DNA of 5,536 nucleotides from Vulcanimicrobiota bacterium (GTDB taxonomy: Bacteria; Eremiobacterota; Eremiobacteria; Baltobacterales; Baltobacteraceae), in the NCBI GenBank assembly GCA_028287545.1, contig JAQBPL010000245.1, positions 1 to 5,536 of the forward strand, in the 5' to 3' direction. Every line of letters starts with the position of its first letter. Position 1 is the first letter of the stretch. A program made the position numbers and the translations under genes. This document shows positions 1-5,536 of this stretch, piece by piece. The notes under the pieces are model-generated. The model did not search any database. It was not told where the DNA came from and saw nothing but the letters and a program-made list of their open reading frames with translations.

Positions 1-302
1 GCGCCCCCGTCGACAACTACATCGCGCTTTCGGCGGTGCTGTTCTTCATCGGCGTCGTCGGCGTGATCGTGCGGCGCAACCCGCTGATCATGCTGATGTC
101 GATCGAGCTGCTCTTCAACGCCGCGAACCTCGCGCTCGTCACCTACGCGCGCGCTTGGGTCAACAACGCCGGCCACATCTTCGCGTTTCTCGTCATCACC
201 GTCGCCGCCGCCGAGGCCGCCATCGGCCTCGCCATCGTGGCGGTGACCTTCCGCCGCTCGCCGCGCGTCGACGTCGACGAAGTCGCGACCCTCAAGGGCT
301 GA
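1..302 (+). CDS. nuoK: NADH-quinone oxidoreductase subunit K (5' end cut by window edge)
   Basis: Membrane subunit of complex I next to the antiporter-like subunits; it supplies glutamates to the fourth proton channel. The frame is open from base 3 and gives 99 residues up to TGA at 300-302, against about 100 for the family. Three membrane helices are visible (roughly visible residues 7-25, 28-48 and 58-84). Both family glutamates are present: one in the S-I-E-L-L segment (codon 105-107, E. coli E36) and one in A-A-A-E-A-A-I-G-L (codon 213-215, E. coli E72). Aligned to E. coli NuoK, only about two or more N-terminal residues are missing: bases 1-2 (gc) end a codon that cannot itself be a start. 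GTG at 36 is in frame but lies inside TM1, so it is not the likely start. nuoL follows after 8 bp, consistent with one operon transcript. Confidence 0.95.
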   Translation, partial: APVDNYIALSAVLFFIGVVGVIVRRNPLIMLMSIELLFNAANLALVTYARAWVNNAGHIFAFLVITVAAAEAAIGLAIVAVTFRRSPRVDVDEVATLKG

Positions 303-310
303 CCACCACC

Positions 311-2275
311 ATGCTGCTCTATCTCGTTTGGCTCTTGCCGCTCATCGGCGCCGTCGTGCTATGGGCCTTTGGTCCACAGTTGAAGTCGTGGGCGGGGCCG
401 ATCGGTTCGGCGATGATCGGCGTGCCGTTCGCGGCGACGCTCGCGCTGTGGCCGGATGCGACCTCCGCGCCCGGCGGACTGCACGTGCCGCTGGTCACGT
501 GGTTCAACGGCTGGAGCTTCGGGCTGCAGCTGGACCGGCTCTCGCTGATCTGGACGCTGGTGATCACCGGCGTCGGCTTCCTGATCCACGTCTACTCGAT
601 CGGGTACATGGACGGCGACCGCGCGTTCGCGCGCTTCTTCGCCTACATGAACTTCTTCGTGTACGCGATGCTGACGCTGGTGCTCAGCGACAACGTCGTC
701 GGGCTGCTGGTCGGCTGGGGCCTCGTCGGCCTCGCGTCCTATTTCCTGATCGGCTTCTGGTTCGAGCGTCCGTCGGCGGTCGCTGCCGCGCGCAAGGCGT
801 TCGTCATGAACGTCGTCGGCGACGTCGGGATCATGTTCGCGATCTTCGTGATCGTCGCGAAGGTCGGCACGATCGGCTTCGCCGACGTGTTCGCGAAGTT
901 CGGCACGGCGTTCACGAAGGAAGAGCTGTTCCTGGTATGCCTGGGACTCTTCATCGGCTGCGTCGCCAAATCGGCGCAAGTGCCGCTGCACACCTGGCTC
1001 CCCGACGCGATGGAAGGTCCGACCCCGGTCTCGGCGCTGATCCATGCCGCGACGATGGTGACAGCCGGCGTCTACTTGATCGCGCGCTTCGCGCCGCTCT
1101 GGAACGCGTCGCCCGACGCGCGCAGCCTGGTCGGCGTCATCGGCGCAATCACCGCGATCTCGGGCGCCGTCTTGGGCTGCGTCCAGTGGGACATCAAACG
1201 GATCCTGGCCTACTCGACGATGTCGCAGATCGGCTACATGATCATGGGCGTCGGCGTCGGCGCGTTCGAAGGCGGCGTCCTGCACTTCCTCACCCACGCC
1301 TTCTTCAAAGCGCAGCTGTTCCTCACGGCCGGGATCGTGATCCACGCGCTGCACGACGAACAGGACGTCCGCCGGATGGGCGGCCTGCGCACGCGGCTGC
1401 CGTTCGCGTTCGTCGCGATGCTGGTCGGCGTGCTCTCGATCTCCGGCGTCCCCGGCTTCAGCGGGTTCTTCAGCAAAGATGCCGTCCTCTACGAGACCCT
1501 GGCCAAGGGGCACCCCTACTTGTACGCCGTCGGCGTCATCACGGCCGGGATCACCGCGTACTACATGTCCCGCATGCTGTTCCTGACGTTCTTCGGACGC
1601 TATCGCGGCGAGGTCGATCCCTCGGACCTCGGCATCCGTCATCCGGAGTTCGCCGGAACGGCGCCCTCCGCCGGCCACCATGCGGAGGAAGAAGAGCCGC
1701 ACCACCACGCGCCGGCCTGGCTGATGAGCGGTCCGGTCGCGCTGCTGATCCCGTTCTCGATCTTCATCGGCTGGGTGCAGATCGGCGGCGAGAACAGCCC
1801 GTGGGCACGCTTCTTCGGCGATTTCTTCGGCACGGCCGTGACGACCGGCCCCGTGCCGGCCCCACCGTTCTCCGAACTCGTCTCGACCGCCATCGTGCTG
1901 GTGCTCGTGCTCGCCGGCTTCGCCGTCGCCTGGCTGCGTTATTGCAACACTGCCGCCTTGCAGAACGCGGTACCGCGCCTGCGCGCCGAGACCGTCCGCA
2001 CGCCGGCGCTGCTGTGGAACGCATACTACTTCGACGCGGCGTACGACTATCTGCTGGTGCGTCCGGCGCGCGCGCTCGGAGCGGCGTTCGTGCGCTACGT
2101 CGATCCGCACGTCATCGACGCCGCGGTGCGTGAAGCGGCGATCTCCTCACAGTGGCTGGGCCATCTGTTCCGCTCGTTCCAGACCGGACTCGTGCGCGCG
2201 TACGCGCTCTCGATCGCGTTCGGCGTGCTCTGCGTCGTCGCGTACTACGCCGTCGCGTTCGGAGGGAGCCGATGA
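311..2275 (+). CDS. nuoL: NADH-quinone oxidoreductase subunit L, with TM5 Glu and TM6 Arg replaced
   Basis: Distal antiporter-like proton pump of complex I, 654 residues (E. coli 613). ATG at 311 is chosen because it opens directly into TM1; the frame further upstream lies within nuoK and is not NuoL-like. Seen: K220 in the K-S-A-Q motif (E. coli K229), H245 (H254), the D-I-K-R motif at 294-297, H325/H329/K333 in the T-H-A-F-F-K region (H334/H338/K342), K389 (K399), D171 (D178), TM15 about 523-543, an amphipathic lateral-helix region about 571-620 and the final TM about 628-650. Odd: the TM5 motif reads G-W-G-L-V-G, so the key Glu (E. coli E144) is Gly137, and TM6 reads N-V-V-G-D, so the conserved Arg is Val168. 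A His/Glu-rich loop lies at 456-466. A weak AAGGG (294-298) sits 12 bases before the start. The stop overlaps the nuoM start (ATGA). Confidence 0.97.
   Translation: MLLYLVWLLPLIGAVVLWAFGPQLKSWAGPIGSAMIGVPFAATLALWPDATSAPGGLHVPLVTWFNGWSFGLQLDRLSLIWTLVITGVGFLIHVYSIGYMDGDRAFARFFAYMNFFVYAMLTLVLSDNVVGLLVGWGLVGLASYFLIGFWFERPSAVAAARKAFVMNVVGDVGIMFAIFVIVAKVGTIGFADVFAKFGTAFTKEELFLVCLGLFIGCVAKSAQVPLHTWLPDAMEGPTPVSALIHAATMVTAGVYLIARFAPLWNASPDARSLVGVIGAITAISGAVLGCVQWDIKRILAYSTMSQIGYMIMGVGVGAFEGGVLHFLTHAFFKAQLFLTAGIVIHALHDEQDVRRMGGLRTRLPFAFVAMLVGVLSISGVPGFSGFFSKDAVLYETLAKGHPYLYAVGVITAGITAYYMSRMLFLTFFGRYRGEVDPSDLGIRHPEFAGTAPSAGHHAEEEEPHHHAPAWLMSGPVALLIPFSIFIGWVQIGGENSPWARFFGDFFGTAVTTGPVPAPPFSELVSTAIVLVLVLAGFAVAWLRYCNTAALQNAVPRLRAETVRTPALLWNAYYFDAAYDYLLVRPARALGAAFVRYVDPHVIDAAVREAAISSQWLGHLFRSFQTGLVRAYALSIAFGVLCVVAYYAVAFGGSR
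1676..1708 (+). other. His/Glu-rich loop in NuoL (residues 456-466)
   Basis: This coding segment encodes H-H-A, four glutamates, P, then three histidines: five His and four Glu in eleven residues. It lies in the loop between the putative TM13 and TM14, in the region where this protein is longer than E. coli NuoL. By the usual NuoL topology the loop should face the cytoplasm, which is inference. Such composition could bind divalent metal or be a simple flexible charged linker. His-containing loops occur here in other NuoL proteins (E. coli also has a few His), so no specific function is claimed. Confidence 0.6.
2261..2266 (+). promoter_or_regulatory. Shine-Dalgarno site for nuoM
   Basis: GGAGGG lies inside the last codons of nuoL, with 5 bases before ATG at 2272. 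This decides the nuoM start, since the frame is open further upstream but has no comparable site. With the ATGA overlap it supports both direct initiation and coupling to nuoL translation. Confidence 0.85.
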
Positions 2276-3735
2276 CCGTCACCGCGCTCGTCCTGGGCCC
2301 GATTATCATCGGGCTGCTGCTGTACGCGCTGCCGCGCGGTGCGGCCACCGCCGCGCGAGCCGTCGCCGCGGTCGTCGCCGCACTCACGTTCATCGCGCCG
2401 CTCGTCGACCCGACCGCGCCCGATGCCGCGGTGCGCTGGCTCTCACGGCCGTTTACCGCCTCGTTCCATCTCGGCTTCGGCCCGCTCTCATACTGGCTCG
2501 TGCTGCTGCTCGCGCTGATCACGTTCAGCGCCGCGCTGACGCTCAAGGGCGATCGCGCCCGCGAGATCGCGGCGCAGCTGCTCGTGCTGCAAGGCGCGAT
2601 GAACGGCGTGTTCCTCGCCAAAGACTTGCTGCTCTTCGCCCTCTTCTGGGACCTGATGCTGATCCCGGTGTTCCTGGTGCTCATCACCACGAGCACGCAC
2701 GGCCGACCCGCCTGGAAATACTTGATCTACAATCTCGTCGGCGGCCTCGCGCTGCTGCTCGCCACGGCGGCGTACGGCGTCCTGGCCGGCACGACCGACG
2801 TGATCGGCAATCCGGCGGCGCACTTTTCGGTCGTCTCCGCGTGGGGACTCTGGATCTTCGCCGGGATCGCGTTCGCGTTCTTGGTGAAGACGCCGGTGTT
2901 CCCGTTCCACACCTGGATGCCGGAGACGTACGCGGAACTGCCGCCGCCGATGGTCGCGGTCGTCTCCGCGGTGCAGTCGAAGGCCGGACTCTACGGCTTC
3001 ATGACGATCACGCTGCCGCTGCTGCCCGCGCAGATGGGGCAAGCCAAGACGTTGATGTTCGCGCTCGGACTCGCCGGACTGATCTACGGCGCGCTCGCGG
3101 CGCTGGCGGAACGCGACGCGAAGAAGGTCGTCGCCTACAGCTCGCTCTCCCATTTGGGGCTGATCCTGCTCGCGGTGTTCAGCGGGTCGTCGCTCGCGTA
3201 CATCGGCGCGCTGGTCTACATCGTCGCGCACGGGTTGTTCAGCGCGGCGCTCTTCCTCGCGCTCGGCGCGGTCGAACAGCGCGAGGAGACGCGCGACCTC
3301 GCGCGGCTCGGCGGTTTGGCGGCGCGCAACCCGCGCCTCGCCGGCGCGCTGATGCTCGGCGCCCTCGCCGCGCTCGGCCTGCCCGGCCTCGCCGGATTCG
3401 CCGGCGAGATCCTGATCCTCACCGGCCTGTTCAAAGCGGGCTGGACGGTCGCCGCGGTGATCGCGCTCGTGCCGGTCGTGTTGGCGTCGGCGTACATGCT
3501 GCGGCTCTACCAAGGAATCATGAACGGCCCCGACGTCCCCGATCTTCCCGAACGGCGCGATATGACGTGGCTCGAAGGCCTCGCGCTCGCACCGCTCGTC
3601 GCCGCGTTCGTGTGGCTCGGGGTCAACCCGGGAGCGCTGATCGCCGCTGCGGATCTCGGCGCGCGCACGACGCCGCCGGCCGCAATCACCTCGTCCGCCG
3701 CCGTGGAGGCACCGCGTGTCGTCAGCTCTCGGTAA
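2272..3735 (+). CDS. nuoM: NADH-quinone oxidoreductase subunit M, with Asp at the TM5 Glu position
   Basis: Middle antiporter-like proton pump of complex I, 487 residues (E. coli 509, shorter mainly near the N-terminus). The start is ATG at 2272, overlapping the nuoL stop as ATGA, with GGAGGG 5 bases upstream. Placed against E. coli NuoM: K206 (K234, TM7), K237 (K265, TM8), H294 (H322), H320 (H348) and E379 (E407, TM12) are all present. Odd: the TM5 segment reads F-W-D-L-M-L-I-P, so the conserved Glu144 is Asp127 (codon GAC 2650-2652). The stretch after TM7 (residues 213-243, starting H-T-W-M-P-E-T-Y) differs from the classic D-A-H-x-x-A-P-T form and looks more like the NuoN/alternative NuoM type, while still ending in the required S-K-A-G. 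The C-terminal tail (about 461-487) is polar and Ala/Thr/Ser-rich; its last 20 bases overlap nuoN. Confidence 0.96.
   Translation: MTVTALVLGPIIIGLLLYALPRGAATAARAVAAVVAALTFIAPLVDPTAPDAAVRWLSRPFTASFHLGFGPLSYWLVLLLALITFSAALTLKGDRAREIAAQLLVLQGAMNGVFLAKDLLLFALFWDLMLIPVFLVLITTSTHGRPAWKYLIYNLVGGLALLLATAAYGVLAGTTDVIGNPAAHFSVVSAWGLWIFAGIAFAFLVKTPVFPFHTWMPETYAELPPPMVAVVSAVQSKAGLYGFMTITLPLLPAQMGQAKTLMFALGLAGLIYGALAALAERDAKKVVAYSSLSHLGLILLAVFSGSSLAYIGALVYIVAHGLFSAALFLALGAVEQREETRDLARLGGLAARNPRLAGALMLGALAALGLPGLAGFAGEILILTGLFKAGWTVAAVIALVPVVLASAYMLRLYQGIMNGPDVPDLPERRDMTWLEGLALAPLVAAFVWLGVNPGALIAAADLGARTTPPAAITSSAAVEAPRVVSSR
3705..3709 (+). promoter_or_regulatory. Shine-Dalgarno site for nuoN
   Basis: GGAGG sits 6 bases before the GTG at 3716, within the 3' end of nuoM. 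It supports GTG rather than a later codon as the nuoN start, and places the start 20 bases before the end of nuoM. Confidence 0.8.
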
Positions 3736-5158
3736 TTTCCCGGTCGGGGCCGACTACGCCGCGCTGCTGCCGGCGTTCGTCGTCGCGTGCACGCCGCTCG
3801 TCATCCTGTTCGTCGATCTGTTCCTGCGCGGTTCGAGCATGGGGCGGCGCGCGATCGCGGTCACGCTCGCGATCGTCGGCCTGCTCGCCGCCGGCGCTCT
3901 CGAAGCGGGCGCGTACCCGCACGACTACGCCGCCTTCGGCGGCGCGTTCGTGCAAGGGGGATTCTCGATCGTCTTCAGCGAGATCGTGATCGTCGCGACG
4001 ATCGCGACGCTGCTGCTCTCGGTCGGCGTCGGCCGCACCGATCAGGTCGCCGGCACGACGTCCCTGGTGCTGTGGAGCGCGACGGGCGCGATGCTGATGT
4101 CGGGCGCCGCGAACCTGATGGCCGTCTTTCTCGGTCTCGAGCTGCTCTCGCTCGGTCTGTATTGTCTGTGCGCGATCTCGTCGCGCGTCACCGCGCGAGA
4201 GTCGGCCCTGAAGTATCTGATCCTCAGCTCGATGGCGTCGGGATTCTTGCTCTACGGCTCGGCCCTGCTGTTCGGTGCCAGCGGTTCGGTCGCGTTCTCG
4301 GCGCTTGCGACGGCGCCCGTCACGCCGCTCTTCGCGCTCGGCGCGGGGCTGTTCTTCGTCGGGATCGCGTTCAAGCTCAGCCTCGTGCCGTTCCACGCCT
4401 GGACGCCCGACGTCTACGAAGGCGCGCCGCTCCCGGTCACCGCGTTCATGTCGGTCGTGACGAAAGCCGGAACGCTCGCCGTGTTCGCGCGCTTCGCCTA
4501 CGCCGCGCTGCCGCCCGACCGCGCGTCGGCGATCCTGCTGCCGATCTGCGTGCTCGCCGCGGCCTCCATGCTCGTCGGCAACCTCGCCGCGCTCGCGCAA
4601 ACCGACATGAAGCGCCTGCTGGCCTACTCCGGCATCGCGCAGGTGGGCTACATCGTCGCGTCGTTCGCGGGCCAAAGCGTGTTCGGACTGCGCTATGCCA
4701 TCCTCTACCTCGCCGGGTACACGTTCATGAACCTCGGCGTGTTCGCGGTCGTCGCGCTGATGTCGCGCGACGGCGACGCCGTCGTCGGCCTCGGACGCTT
4801 CGCCGGACTCGCCTACCGCCGGCCTTGGCTCGCGGCCGCGATGACGCTCTTCCTGATCGGCCTGGCCGGACTTCCGCCGACCATCGGTTTCACCGGAAAG
4901 GTGCTGATCCTCGCCGCGACGACAGGCGCCGGCTACGCGTGGCTGGCGGCGGTGCTGATCGTCGGCACGGCGATTTCGGCGTACGTCTACTTCAAGATCG
5001 TGCGCGCGATGTTCGTCCGCGTCGATCCCGCGCACGTCCGCGACGAACGCTCGACGAACCCGCTGCCGTGGATCGCGGTCGGCGTCTGCGCCGCGGCGAC
5101 GTTCGTGCTGGGCATCGTCCCGCTCGCGCCGTCGAACGTTCTCCCGCTCGTCAAGTGA
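3716..5158 (+). CDS. nuoN: NADH-quinone oxidoreductase subunit N
   Basis: Antiporter-like proton pump of complex I nearest to NuoK, 480 residues, close to the E. coli length. It starts at GTG 3716, fixed by GGAGG 6 bases upstream and by an N-terminus that leads into TM1 at about residue 16. Expected pump residues are all present: E142 in G-L-E-L-L-S-L (E. coli E133, TM5), K166 (K158), K220 in F-K-L-S-L-V-P-F-H (K217, TM7), K250 (K247, TM8) and K395 in G-F-T-G-K (K395, TM12). It therefore looks fully competent, unlike its neighbours NuoM (Asp at the TM5 position) and NuoL (Gly). It overlaps nuoM by 20 bp, and its TGA overlaps the next gene as GTGA. No terminator-like hairpin with a T run is seen at its end. 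Confidence 0.97.
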   Translation: MSSALGNFPVGADYAALLPAFVVACTPLVILFVDLFLRGSSMGRRAIAVTLAIVGLLAAGALEAGAYPHDYAAFGGAFVQGGFSIVFSEIVIVATIATLLLSVGVGRTDQVAGTTSLVLWSATGAMLMSGAANLMAVFLGLELLSLGLYCLCAISSRVTARESALKYLILSSMASGFLLYGSALLFGASGSVAFSALATAPVTPLFALGAGLFFVGIAFKLSLVPFHAWTPDVYEGAPLPVTAFMSVVTKAGTLAVFARFAYAALPPDRASAILLPICVLAAASMLVGNLAALAQTDMKRLLAYSGIAQVGYIVASFAGQSVFGLRYAILYLAGYTFMNLGVFAVVALMSRDGDAVVGLGRFAGLAYRRPWLAAAMTLFLIGLAGLPPTIGFTGKVLILAATTGAGYAWLAAVLIVGTAISAYVYFKIVRAMFVRVDPAHVRDERSTNPLPWIAVGVCAAATFVLGIVPLAPSNVLPLVK

Positions 5159-5536
5159 TCTTCCGCGAAGCGCAACCCGACGACGTCGATTTCGTCGTCG
5201 AGCTCGTGCCGCGTTTCGTCGAGAACGGCGTTGCGGGCGGGCACACGCCCGACGAGGTGATCGTCGGGACCTCGCGCGTGCTGCGCGAGGCGATCGAAGA
5301 TCCGCGGCCCGGCGATCTGGTGCTCGTCGCCGAAGACGAAGCGGGCGTGCGCGCGGGCTTCGTGTACGCCGTCACCGAGCGCGACTTCTTCACGGGCGAG
5401 CCGTACGCGCACGTCTCGGAGATCGCCGCGGCGCGCAGCGGCGAGGGGATCGGCGCACGGCTGATGGAGGCCGTCGAGGCGTGGGCCGCCGCGCGCGGGT
5501 ATCATCTCGTCACGTTGAACGTCGTCGAGAACAACC
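5155..5536 (+). CDS. GNAT-family N-acetyltransferase (3' end beyond window)
   Basis: Likely transfers acetyl from acetyl-CoA to an amine; the substrate is unknown. From GTG 5155 the frame is open for 127 codons to the window edge. The N-terminus (I-F-R-E-A-Q-P-D-D-V) is the usual GNAT beta-1/alpha-1 opening. Residues 54-73 fit beta-2/beta-3. Motif A is at about 84-116, with the pyrophosphate-binding loop G-E-G-I-G at 96-100 followed by an A-R-L-M helix; the usual Gln/Arg at the start of the loop is Ser95, with Arg94 beside it. Residues 118-127, ending L-N-V-V-E-N-N, match the beta-5 region. About 25-40 residues are probably missing. The start overlaps the nuoN stop (GTGA), and no Shine-Dalgarno is obvious, so translation is probably coupled to nuoN. 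It is not a known complex I subunit. The family is clear; its role and the exact 3' end are not. Confidence 0.87.
   Translation, partial: MIFREAQPDDVDFVVELVPRFVENGVAGGHTPDEVIVGTSRVLREAIEDPRPGDLVLVAEDEAGVRAGFVYAVTERDFFTGEPYAHVSEIAAARSGEGIGARLMEAVEAWAAARGYHLVTLNVVENN

Noticed and set aside
36..38. GTG 36 as the nuoK start
   Set aside because: Starting there would remove the beginning of TM1. The family-like sequence continues upstream in frame to base 3, so the true start lies just before the window.
155..310. Upstream in-frame extension of nuoL
   Set aside because: It is the out-of-frame shadow of nuoK and Arg-rich. NuoL homology begins at ATG 311.
719..721. Gly137 explained by a local frameshift or simple sequencing error
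   Set aside because: The frame is continuous, with matching NuoL sequence directly on both sides. Turning GAG or GAA into GGC needs two changes, and a second conserved residue (Arg to Val168) also differs. Raw reads were not available, so error is unlikely rather than excluded.
359..2110. Very long open frame on the minus strand opposite nuoL (and similar ones opposite nuoM at 2488-3513 and nuoN at 3722-5035)
   Set aside because: High-GC coding sequence with G/C third positions leaves few stops on the opposite strand. The translations are Arg/Asp/Glu/Gln-rich low-complexity products with no recognisable domain, and the + strand genes are unambiguous.
328..2133. Long second + strand frame within nuoL, and the frame 2130-3989 across nuoM
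   Set aside because: Arg-rich out-of-frame shadows of nuoL and nuoM, with no ribosome binding site or domain signal.
1..5158. The cluster being an Mrp antiporter or group 4 hydrogenase membrane module instead of complex I
   Set aside because: The K-L-M-N order, the NuoK glutamate pair, the NuoL lateral-helix region and the full-length NuoN all fit complex I. The peripheral-arm genes lie outside the window, so a donor variant other than NADH (an F420- or ferredoxin-type arm) cannot be excluded.
5100..5200. Terminator or promoter between nuoN and the acetyltransferase gene
   Set aside because: The genes overlap, and I see no hairpin with a T run or convincing -35/-10 pair.

Overview
The window is the 3' end of a respiratory complex I (NADH-quinone oxidoreductase, nuo) operon on the + strand, followed by the start of an unrelated-looking gene. 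In order it holds nuoK (5' end cut by the window edge), nuoL, nuoM, nuoN and a GNAT-family N-acetyltransferase that runs off the right edge. Coding is essentially continuous. The only gap is 8 bp between nuoK and nuoL. nuoL/nuoM overlap by 4 bp (ATGA), nuoM/nuoN by 20 bp, and nuoN/GNAT by 4 bp (GTGA). No promoter, terminator, RNA gene, repeat array or mobile element is visible.

The organism is a high-GC bacterium with strong G/C preference at third codon positions and GTG starts on two genes. The sequence alone does not fix the phylum. An uncultured soil-type lineage such as Eremiobacterota/Vulcanimicrobiota is a guess from general style only.

NuoK, L, M and N are all integral membrane subunits of the proton-pumping arm. 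NuoL, M and N are the three antiporter-like pumps, and NuoK contributes the glutamate pair of the fourth channel. Electron transfer in the (unseen) peripheral arm drives these channels. NuoL also carries the long lateral amphipathic helix that runs along the arm.

The most interesting signal is inside NuoL. The TM5 glutamate that is nearly invariant in complex I antiporter-like subunits (E. coli NuoL E144) is Gly137 here. The conserved TM6 arginine (E. coli R175, in the R-V-G-D motif) is Val168. NuoM has Asp127 in place of its TM5 Glu, while NuoN keeps a normal Glu142. All the other expected pump lysines and histidines I could place are present. The distal pump has therefore apparently lost a charge pair while the gene is otherwise intact, which suggests altered proton-pumping chemistry or stoichiometry. 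The second point of interest is the acetyltransferase gene attached to the end of the operon by a GTGA overlap.
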